Shown in pieces: positions 55,617 to 64,000 of a stretch of 64,000 nucleotides of DNA; positions within the stretch are counted from its first letter, which is position 1; each line of letters starts with the position of its first letter. Origin of the DNA: Selaginella moellendorffii (Eukaryota; Streptophyta; Lycopodiopsida; Selaginellales; Selaginellaceae). Where the stretch lies: assembly GCF_000143415.4 (NCBI RefSeq), contig NW_003314347.1:333438-397437 (forward strand), written 5' to 3'. The translations under genes and the position numbers were made by a program. The notes under the pieces are model-generated. The model had not been told where the DNA came from, searched no databases, and worked only from the letters and a program-made list of their open reading frames with translations.

Positions 55617-58600
55617 GATGATCGATCAGAGACAAAGAAAAGAACCCAAAAAAAAGAAGAACTTCTAATACTTTAGCCTGCAAATACCAGAAATCCCAAG
55701 CAAGAGCAATTGAGATAAATCAAATCTCGAACGGCAGCAAAGTTTCTTGCATGCACTGGTAAAGATCACGCAATCTATCAAGTTCTTGCTGAAGAAAGGA
55801 GAAGAATCTCAAAGAAGCCCAAGTGGCAAATTGCTGGTCCTAGAGTTTAGACACACACCACTACTCTGGAGCAAGATCAGCAGCTTATAACATACGTAGC
55901 TCACAGCGCAGTGAATCTAGAGCGAGGAGAGGAAAGGAGAAATGGCGTGCCCAGTGGCAGTGCTGTTCCACTCAATCAAAGCACACGGGAAGGAACTCAA
56001 AGGAGCTAGCCGGCATTGCCTTCGCGATGACAAGCAAGAACACTTAAACTCGCTGGCTGGGAAAATAAATTCTCCTGCTTTGTGGGGGCACACAAGTGAA
56101 ACGCGTGCAAGGAGTTGCAGTCTGCAGCCCTAACGCGCCCTTAAATCTGGACACACTTTGACAAAATGCCCACCCTGTTTCATTTCTTCTGTCACCCTTT
56201 CTTAGTTTTTCTTATGGTAAATTTACCCTCAAAACTGCTTCTTGGGTGTCATTGTTTTTGAGATCCATATGTTTGACGAGAAGAATTCTCGCGTTATAAA
56301 TCTCTGGGAGTTGAATCCATTGTGTGATGTCTCCTACCCACCAAATAACTTCCATCTTATGTATATTCTTTTGTAAATGTGGGATCATGTGGAATAATTG
56401 GGAACCCTAAATTAGACAACCGACATTTGCTTAGTGAATTAAGAGCAAAGTGCATGCACTCATGGTTAAAGATGTTTAAGACTATGTAAGACATGCTCAA
56501 CATGTTAGCAGCTCCAAACTTTAAATTGTTTACTCTTTGAATTCATCGACATTCCATTTCCATCGTGGTGACACAAAGTCCCTCCAAACTAGAAAGAGGG
56601 AATTTTGGGGCAAGGATCACTGCGGTGGAAGCGCAAGAGATCCAGATGGACAGCTAGGCAGGGAGATCACGCGCGCGAATCTTCTTCGTGGTCTCTTTGA
56701 GTGTGCACCATGAAGCGTTCTTCTTCTAATTTTAATCCAGATATGATATCAAAACGTTGCAATGCAAATACTAATTAACTTCTCTGATTTTTACCCAACA
56801 TTTGTCCAAACCGGCAAGACTGTGCCAGTCAACTTACCACGCATTTTATAAATCCAAACTTGCTGCAGTAGTAGTAATTGCAGCACTAAACCCAATGGGA
56901 GACAATGGTGAACTTGGAGTGATTGGTAAATCATACACACTTACACACAGAAGGAGCTCTCCGGTTTTCGAGAGTGTTTGAATTCGAGACCTCGAAGAAA
57001 CATCCCCCAAGAAGAGCGATCATTGATGAGTTGCTCAGAGCCTTGTTACGATCCGATCTCTCTTCAAAAGCAAACAACGTTGCTCTCTTCTTGTTTATGG
57101 ATGCCGAAGGGTCTTCCGATTCAACGAGAGGGAACATTATAAGATGAAAACTTGTGTGCCCACTGCTTGTTTCGCGCAAGAAGGTCACTGCTCATTAATT
57201 GCAATGTCTTGTTTACTCGGAGCTCTACGTGTTTACAGTACAGACAATGTTGTCTCGCTGCTAACAAGTCCACCCCTTCGTAATTTCTTCATGGCCATCA
57301 ATGCAAATGGCATAGAATATGAAACCATTCAAGCTGTTTGCCACTTAGCATCAACATCATCGACTCCGCGAAATTCACTTTACTAAACAGCTCGGTGGAA
57401 GGAGATGCCCCAATGTCAAAGCCATGGATAAGGCATCTTAATTCCATGGGTGAAAGGTGGCGAGCTTGTTGCAATGTTGCATGTGGTGCGTAATCCTTGC
57501 CTAGAGTCTGCACAGCAGAGGTGAGAAGCTACATTTTTCTACAAACCAAGCTTTGGCAAGTTGCAAATTGATCCCTGGTATCACTTTGTGATTGATAATC
57601 ATGATAATAATGATAATCATGTCCATTTGGGGGAGCTTAGCGAGCATTTAGCAGATGGCACATGTTGCAAGATGGATCTCCTGGAAAACAAACAATGCCC
57701 ACAAGGGGGATTTGGGTTTTCAAAGTGTTGTTTGTACGTGTACTTTCGATTCCGGGCACAATGAATCTGCCATGTAAGCCACAGAACAACAAGTTGCTCG
57801 GATCAGATAGAGCCAATCTCCAACTATTTTTTGCCCAAAATATCGTTCTTGGAAGGAACTGGAAGATCAAATTTTTATAGAAGATTGCGTTCACGAGCTC
57901 TACAAAAAATTTCCAATCCCCACGAAACAAATACGTGCACACATGCACGGAAAGGTAAGCTTCACGAGTTTGCGCAACGCTGACGTCACGACCTACCTGC
58001 GTACGGACACGGCATGTTTGGTGGCCGCGAGACACTGAGCGGGAATGCCGGCCGAGCCCGCCACGTGGACGTCTCATCGGCGTGTGCTCGCAAACGTGTG
58101 CGTGCGCACGTCTATACTTTCATTCCCCTGTACTTTTTTTCGCTTCTCACTCGGCCGGGGACGAAGGGGAGATTCCCACGATCTTCCAAAGGAACTGAGA
58201 TTGCTACAGTCGATAGAACGAACGAAGTGTAAACAAAGGCTATCATCCGTGAAGAACTAAACAATACCTCTTTCACCGCCGCTGAGAGGAGAAAACTAGA
58301 AAATTTCTGGCGATTGCTCGAGTGGTGGTATCTGCGAGAACACAATATCAAAGTGCGCGCACGTCAGGCAAGGAAAAGAGCTGACACAGCAAATGGAAGG
58401 AAGAAGAAGACTAGACAAAACATAAAAACCTCTCCCTCTCTCTCGAGTTCTATACTTACGTGACGATGGAAGGCGTGGTTGGCGCAGTGTAGGCCACACA
58501 AAAGAGCTGGAATATGCGGCTGCCACCGCAAATTCGCATGCTCCATTGTCCTGTACCGCCAGTGCTCTAAAAACGCAGGAAGAAGATCCTTCTCGCATGC

Positions 58601-59156
58601 CGCTCACAGTCATGGTGCTCTTAAACGCTGGTCTCTTGTCCCAACGCAGCTCCAGCAATTTAGCGCTGGATGGCTCACCCTTTTAGCCAAGAGCCGCGGT
58701 TTGGACCGTGTCCCAGGCTTGGAAGCAAAGATCCCAGAGGTTTTATCCTCCCCTCCTGCCAAAAAAGCCATGCTTGTGATCCGCGAGGTGTCGTGAAGGT
58801 TCTAGACAGAAGCTCACCTTGCATTAAGAGGCCGAGTTCGTCAATCCCTCCAAGTTGCAGAGAAGCTGTCCAAAACAAAACAGACTGCCACTAAAGTCAA
58901 GTTTAACCAGCCTTTAATGAGCGAGTTTTAACCGGACAGACATACCTCACCGACGGAGAGACGGACCCATGCGTTTGGATTGAACGGACCTGGAAGAAAC
59001 CATGGAAGTAAAAAAATTGCAAAAAAAAAAAAAAAACAAAAAAACAAGAAAATCTTAAAAAGTGACTCAACCTGTTTTGGTATGTCCAAGCCCATCCCTC
59101 GACCTGGCAGTAACGAAGAAGAAAAACAAAAACGTATCAGCGAGAGCAAAAAGATC
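55617..59156. other. long intergenic region
   Basis: 3.5 kb between the bHLH start and the 3' end of a PPR gene. 55620-55950 is the bHLH leader and promoter. A palindromic G-box (CCACGTGG) lies near 58061. A 120-codon minus-strand frame at 58296-58658 has coding-like text (LELRWDKRPAFKSTMTVSGM) but no recognised family or partner exon. A poly-A run lies at about 59020-59045. Nothing else is supported. Confidence 0.4.
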
Positions 59157-61100
59157 TCACGGTGCTGCAAAGTACATGTTGGCCAGCACCATAAACGGCG
59201 ACGAGGTTTTGCTCCGGTCAGTAAACTCAAACGCATTCTCCGCCATCCGTGTGCCTCGACTTGGATCAAGGTGAAGCCTGCAAGCTCCCAGCAAAGTCCC
59301 CCAAGCCACCGAGTTTGGCACGAAAGGCATGATTTTGACGAGCTCCTCGGCGTCGCCAAGCCGCCCGGCTCGCCCGAGCGTATCGGCCAGGCAGCAGTAG
59401 TGCTCTCGCACCGCCACGACGCCAAAATCGCTGCTTCGTGACACGAAGTAGCAGCAAGCCTGGTCGAGCAGGCCGTAATGGTTGCACAGGCTGAGAACTA
59501 TGACGAAAGTGATGGCGTCCGGCAAGCATCCATCCAAGTGCATGGTGTGGAAGAGCTCGAAAGCCTGCTGAGCACCATCGCCCTTTTGGACGTGCATTGC
59601 GATCACGGAGTTCCACGAGATAACGTCTCGCACTGGCAAGCGATCGAATGCGTCCTTGGTTTCTTGCAGCTTCCCGTGCTGCATGAAGGCCCCCAGCATC
59701 GAGTTGCAAGCGTGGACCGTCTTCTCTGGCATGGCTTCGTAAGCCTCGACCGCCTTGTCGAGAGACTTGTTCTGTGAAAATGCCGCTATCATCGAGCTCC
59801 AAGTGACCGAATCCCTCTCGGGACACCTCCGGAACAAGAGCTCCGCCTCCGAGAGCTCCCCGTGATGCGAGCTCGCAGTGATCATCGCGTTCCAAGTCAC
59901 TACATCCTTCTGCGGCATCAAAATGAAGAGACTTCTAGCCTCTTCCAGCGTCCCATTCTGCGCGAAAGCCATGAAAACAGCGTTCCACGAGGAAACACTT
60001 CGTTTCGGCAAGAGCTTGAACGTAGAGCTTGCTTTCTCCAGCTCCTTGTCCTGCATAAAAGCCCCCAGAAGCGCATCCCACGAAAGAATGTCCCGTGTCA
60101 CCATCTTGTCAAACACCGCCTTGACGTTCTCGACGTCTCTCTTCTGGGCATACGCCGCAATGAGCCCGTTGTAAGACGAAACATCGCGCAGGGGCATGGA
60201 ATGGAAGATCTCCACTGCCTTGTCAGTATGACCCTTCTGGGCATACGCCGCCATCATCGAGTTCCACGATACCACGCTATGCCGAGGCATCTGATCAAAG
60301 ACAAGCTTTGCCTCCTCGAGCTGGCCACCATGAGCAAAGATCCCAACGATGGCAGTCGAAGAGATCACGTCCCAGAGAGGCATCCGATCATACATCGCTC
60401 TGGCCACTTCCAAATGCCCATTCTCGGCATAAGCCAAGAACATCGAAGTCCACAGCACCACGTCTCGTCCAGAGAACTCATCGAACACTCTCTTCGCGAG
60501 CTCGGGAGCTCCATCTTGGGAGTAGCCTTGGATGATCGCGGTACAGGACACCACATTCGTCTCGGGCATGGCGTCGTACACGTTCCGTGCCTCGGCAGTG
60601 TGGCCTTGCCGTATAAGCCCCGCCAGGAGCGCGTTCCACGAGAGGCAATCGTGCCCGGGCGATCGATCGAATGTGGGCTTTGCTCGATCCAGCTCGCCGC
60701 TGTGGAGATAGGCCTGGAAGATGGAATTCCACGACGAGAGCGATCGCTCGGGCGAGTTCTCGAAGCACGCAGCCGCCTCGGCAAGGTCCCCATTCACGGC
60801 ATTTGCAGCGATCATGGAATTCCAGGACACGGACGTCCTCCCAGGCATGAGGCGAAAGATCACCCTGGCGCTAGGGATCCCTTCGTGCTGCGCGGCGCCG
60901 TGCATCAGCGTCGTCCAGGTGAAGACATCCCTGCGCGGCGCGCGATCGAACAGCCGGCGCGCCCCGAGAAAATCCCCATTGTTGGCATATGCCGCGATCA
61001 TCACATTCCACGACGGCGTAAGCGCCGGCTGCTGGATCCCATCGAACACGGCCCTAGCGTCGGCGATGCTGCCGCATTTGCCATACATCTGGACGAGCAT
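59157..61100 (-). CDS. pentatricopeptide repeat protein (PLS type)
   Basis: Intronless, 647 residues from the first in-frame ATG. At least 17 repeats are visible, most as MP-RDV-SWN-MI-AYA units: VFTWTTLMHGAAQHEGI, TSVSWNSMIAANAVNGDLAE, NVVSCTAIIQGYSQDGAPEL, HSVVSWNSMMAAYAQKGHTD, DILSWDALLGAFMQDKELEK. A short E-like region closes it (YCCLADTLGRAGRLGDAEEL, PNSVAWGTLLGACRL). PPR-like coding sequence continues about 45 codons upstream of this ATG without a start, so the annotated N-terminus is probably incomplete. It ends early, at LANMYFAAP, where relatives continue. It likely acts on organelle RNA; the target is unknown. Confidence 0.9.
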   Translation of the reverse strand: MLVQMYGKCGSIADARAVFDGIQQPALTPSWNVMIAAYANNGDFLGARRLFDRAPRRDVFTWTTLMHGAAQHEGIPSARVIFRLMPGRTSVSWNSMIAANAVNGDLAEAAACFENSPERSLSSWNSIFQAYLHSGELDRAKPTFDRSPGHDCLSWNALLAGLIRQGHTAEARNVYDAMPETNVVSCTAIIQGYSQDGAPELAKRVFDEFSGRDVVLWTSMFLAYAENGHLEVARAMYDRMPLWDVISSTAIVGIFAHGGQLEEAKLVFDQMPRHSVVSWNSMMAAYAQKGHTDKAVEIFHSMPLRDVSSYNGLIAAYAQKRDVENVKAVFDKMVTRDILSWDALLGAFMQDKELEKASSTFKLLPKRSVSSWNAVFMAFAQNGTLEEARSLFILMPQKDVVTWNAMITASSHHGELSEAELLFRRCPERDSVTWSSMIAAFSQNKSLDKAVEAYEAMPEKTVHACNSMLGAFMQHGKLQETKDAFDRLPVRDVISWNSVIAMHVQKGDGAQQAFELFHTMHLDGCLPDAITFVIVLSLCNHYGLLDQACCYFVSRSSDFGVVAVREHYCCLADTLGRAGRLGDAEELVKIMPFVPNSVAWGTLLGACRLHLDPSRGTRMAENAFEFTDRSKTSSPFMVLANMYFAAP

Positions 61101-61443
61101 CGTGTGGAGAACGCGATTGCCGTGGTAGCCATCGCCGAGGAGGCGCTCCAGCCGCGCGTGGAGCGCCTTACAAGCGCGTAGATCCTTGGCGCTGCCATAA
61201 ACCCTAATTGCCTCGCAAATTCGAGACCAGCAAATGGTCGCCGTTTCGAACCCTTTCCAGCGCAGGTTAAAAAATGCGGCTTAAAAATTTTAAAGGCTGG
61301 ACAGTTAAGCTAATTAAACTGACGTGGTTAAGCGGGTTTAGGGCAAGGTGGGAAGAACACTGTCACACAGGGGAGAGTGGAGGAGGAGGAGGGCAAGGCA
61401 CTGCCGGGATTCTACCGCTACAGATGCTACGCTGGATCAATCC

Positions 61444-62591
61444 ATGCATCGCAGTAGCAGCGGTGTCCGGAGTGGCGGGAGGAAACAGGGCACGGTGAGG
61501 AAGATCCCAGCGGCTAGGGCGGCGGCTTCGCAGCGTAATCCACAGGTATGGCGGCTTGCTTGGAGGCTCTCGGTGACGTTAGGGTTTTCTTGTTCTTGCC
61601 AAATCCAATGGCGCGCAGGCCGAGCACAGCAGCAACGGGATGTATTCCGATCAGATAGGCGTAGCAGGCAGCCGGAAGAGGCCCGTGCGCGAGCGATTGC
61701 ACGGGATTTCTGACGGGATTGCTTCCGTGGGACGACAGAGCGTGAACAAAAGGTAGATTTTTTTCTTCGTGGGCTTTCGGTGTTGAGCTTAACTAGCGTG
61801 ATTCTGTGAAGGCAAAGGCAGGAGGATGGCAAGTGGAAGCATGATCTCTACGCCGACGAAGATGGAGATGACTCTGGACTTGGTATGGTCGTTTCGTTTC
61901 TTATTTTTTCCTGGGCTCCCTCCATACGTCAGTTTGCTGCATTGTCTCGTAGAAGGCCAGAGCGGTACTCAAGATCTTCGCTTGCGATTGACGAGAAAGA
62001 ATCCCTTGCGGAGCTCCAGTGGAGGAGGAGGAGGAGGAGCTCCACCCATGAAAGATCTACGTGAGAAGCTGTCGGGACCAATCCCACCTCCAGTGGCTCA
62101 ACCCGAGAAGCCTCGTCACAGGCTGCCCTCGACCATTGTCCGCGGTAGCACTGCTGCCTCGGCGTCAGTGGCGCCGCCGAGGCCTGTGATTCCGCGCAGC
62201 AATCCACCACCTCCGAAAATCCAGCCAGTAAGTAGCAAAGCCACACATATCCATGCTCGACGCTCATCACTTTTTTGTGCAGGCCTTGGAAAGTGTTGCC
62301 TCGTTTTTGACGTCTTTAGGATTGGAAAAGTACTTACTAACGTTCCAAGCGGAAGAGGTGAGTGATAGAATCCACTTTGGAAATTCCGGGGCTAAATGAT
62401 GGGTTTTGCAGGTCGATATGACAGCATTGAGGCATATGAAAGATGAAGATCTCAAGGAACTGAATGTTCCCATGGTAAGAACCCACCCACTGATTCTTTC
62501 TTCACTTTTGAGACACATCTCATCCTTTCTTCTGGATTGGTAGGGACCAAGGAAAAAAATTCTTCTTGCGCTGGGTAATCGTGCTTCATAG
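61444..62591 (+). CDS. SAM domain protein
   Basis: Exons 61444-61545, 61619-61752, 61818-61882, 61953-62227, 62283-62357, 62412-62474 and 62544-62591 give 253 residues. The C-terminal ~65 residues form a sterile alpha motif: ALESVASFLTSLGLEKYLLT, FQAEEVDMTALRHMKDED,LKELNVPMGPRKKILLAL. The N-terminus is basic and Ser/Gly-rich (MHRSSSGVRSGGRKQG), and the middle is Pro-rich (PIPPPVAQPEKP, RSNPPPPKIQPA). SAM domains of this kind form protein-protein or RNA contacts; plant proteins with a lone C-terminal SAM are mostly uncharacterised. It is divergent from the PPR gene at 61100. Confidence 0.85.
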
Positions 62592-63050
62592 GTACCCAAA
62601 AGCTCCAGTTTCACTGCAGATGTTTTAATATTTGTTGCTTACCAAGAAATGTCACTCTTTTTTTTTGTGTTTCCTTGTGAAACTTGCGTCCTAGCCCAGC
62701 CCACATTTCTGTTGGCTGATCTAACTATCTTTGTCAGTTTGTGACTTGGACAGAAAAACGGCAGCGCATCGAAACTTGGTACTCTCTCTCTCTTAATTTT
62801 TTTTTCTCTCGCTTTCGTTTTCTCTTACTATTATATAAGTTTTAATTAAAGCATGTTTGTACAGGAAATCTCACACCAGCAAATCTCACTTTCACGCTAT
62901 ATGGGGTGGTCACACATAACTGGAAACAAGGATCAAAGGTCGGTCTCAGTTTGGAAACGCATCGTAAGCAACAGGAAACAACAGTTAAAACAAAGATCAA
63001 CCGCAGCATAAAGAGCACAGGTCGATCCGGAGGCTCGCTCGCTCGCTCGC
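62592..63050. other. convergent intergenic region
   Basis: 3' flanks of the SAM gene (plus) and the DUF7086 gene (minus); T-rich, with a short CTCG repeat near 63033-63050. Confidence 0.5.
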
Positions 63051-63710
63051 TCAGTCGTAAGGCCCGTTGGGATTGAGCTGCTTGAGAAGGCCAACGTACG
63101 TGAGATAGAGAACCCGGTCCTTGGCCCCGGTGCGGTGGCGGCGGGTGTGCTTGCAGAAGTACTTGAGCTGGTCGAGCGTGCAGAGGCCGAGCGTCTGGGT
63201 GAGCAGCAGGAAGAGCCAGTTGATGTTGCGCTTCTTGGCGTCGATGACGGGCTTGACGCAGTCGCACTGGCGGCACAGCGAGCAGTCGAGCAGCCGGGGG
63301 GACGTCCAGCACTTGGGAGCGCGGTCGTGCATGGAGTCGCGGTAGCTGATGAAATAGTTGTTTACCTGCATGAAGGCGTCCCGGACGTCGAGGTCCACCA
63401 TCTGGGAGCCGTCGCAGCGCTTGCAGATCACCTCGCCGCGGATGCGAGTGATGGCCGAGCTCCAGAGGTAGTCGAGCGAGTGGACATGGGCGCGGTACTC
63501 GCTGGCCCACGGGAATGGAGCGGGGATTCTCTCCGACTTAGGCATGGTGGTGGTGGCGGCGGTGGCGGTGGCGGGGGTGGCGGCGGAGTGTGGCGATGAA
63601 GCTGGCGGCGCTGGCGTTAGAGATGATGCTCCAAGCTCGCGGGGGCTTCTAGTCCTGCTGGGTGGAGACAGTGTGAGCCTGAGAGATTCGTCGTCATCAA
63701 AAATTGGCAT
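63051..63710 (-). CDS. DUF7086 plant protein
   Basis: Single exon, 219 residues; a shorter start (MPKSERIPAPFPWASEY) exists at residue 56. The conserved core is clear: YLWSSAITRIRGEVICKRCD, MHDRAPKCWTSP, LDCSLCRQCDCVKPVI, NWLFLLLTQTLGLCTLDQLK, YFCKHTRRHRTGAKDRVLYL. Two CxxC pairs and further cysteines suggest metal binding. The first ~55 residues are Ser/Pro/Ala-rich and disordered. This land-plant family has no firm function that I know of. A GC-rich Ala/Thr run (residues ~40-55) comes from a CCG-type repeat. Confidence 0.88.
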   Translation of the reverse strand: MPIFDDDESLRLTLSPPSRTRSPRELGASSLTPAPPASSPHSAATPATATAATTTMPKSERIPAPFPWASEYRAHVHSLDYLWSSAITRIRGEVICKRCDGSQMVDLDVRDAFMQVNNYFISYRDSMHDRAPKCWTSPRLLDCSLCRQCDCVKPVIDAKKRNINWLFLLLTQTLGLCTLDQLKYFCKHTRRHRTGAKDRVLYLTYVGLLKQLNPNGPYD

Positions 63711-64000
63711 ATGGAAGGAGGAGGTGCAGGATGATTATGGTACCGTGTTAATCAACTTGTGGGATGGAATATAAGCTTGGTGACGAAGGAGCGTGCGTAT
63801 GGGTGTCGTGATTGTGCGTGTGAGAGTACCCTCACCTCCTGCAAGGAAGAATATTTCACTGCCACCAATCAGCCACTTTGTACAGAAAAAAGAGAGCGCG
63901 GGGAAGAGGAAAGAAGGCCTTGCATGTAACATGAGGCGATCGATCCGGGCACGCTGACAAAGGTGGGGATTATGGAAAACAGGTATGGCACGGAGGAGAG
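63711..64000. other. 5' flank of the DUF7086 gene
   Basis: Promoter region of the minus-strand gene; no other gene is seen. Confidence 0.4.

Noticed and set aside
58061-58068. G-box as evidence for a gene start near 58.1 kb
   Set aside because: No recognisable coding region follows on either strand within a normal distance.
59862-61181. A 439-codon plus-strand frame opposite the PPR gene
   Set aside because: Antisense shadow of the PPR repeats, with a repeating pattern that mirrors the 35-residue units and no known domain.

Overview
The window is nuclear DNA from a land plant. Introns are almost all 50-70 bases with GT-AG ends, genes are dense, PPR genes are frequent, telo-box promoter motifs recur, and plant families are present (GT37 xyloglucan fucosyltransferase, B3, RSL-type bHLH, DUF7086). 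Together these fit a compact lycophyte genome such as Selaginella; that is inference, not proof. For the main multi-exon genes I placed splice sites by hand; where a gene's exons sum to a multiple of three I used that as a check.

Layout: 0-4 kb is a mosaic of degenerate fragments, a perfect hairpin and AT-rich DNA. It includes short pieces copied from the IF-2 and ARGONAUTE genes found later in the window. 4.1-6.6 kb holds a gene that joins an i-type lysozyme/destabilase domain to the C-terminal tail of a NACK-type kinesin. 7.4-9.0 kb is a GT37 fucosyltransferase and 9.6 kb a tRNA-Thr. 9.7-20 kb is a tight block: PLP3, a Topors-like RING ligase, RAE1, a C18orf63/DUF4708-like SAP protein and a double-B3 protein. 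21-22.7 kb is a trypsin-fold peptidase, followed by a PPR pseudogene. 24.5-28.6 kb is organellar IF-2, 29.1-32.6 kb ARGONAUTE, 33.6-35.1 kb a DHRS12-like SDR. 35.3-38.0 kb is peptide deformylase head-to-head with methionyl-tRNA formyltransferase, then a small PAIR1-like coiled-coil gene. 39-42.5 kb holds PPR and F-box/kelch remnants, tandem repeats and a second ARGONAUTE fragment. 42.9-47.8 kb is one dead Ty3/Gypsy LTR element with an intact target-site duplication. 49.9-55.6 kb carries a PPR gene, CstF64 and an RSL class I-like bHLH. 59-61 kb is a long PPR gene, 61.4-62.6 kb a SAM-domain gene and 63-63.7 kb a DUF7086 gene.

Functional links: IF-2, methionyl-tRNA formyltransferase and peptide deformylase all act in bacterial-type organellar translation (formylate the initiator, recruit it, remove the formyl group) and lie within about 14 kb, two of them sharing a 194-bp promoter. 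ARGONAUTE is the RNA-silencing component; fragments of it also litter repeat-rich parts of the window.
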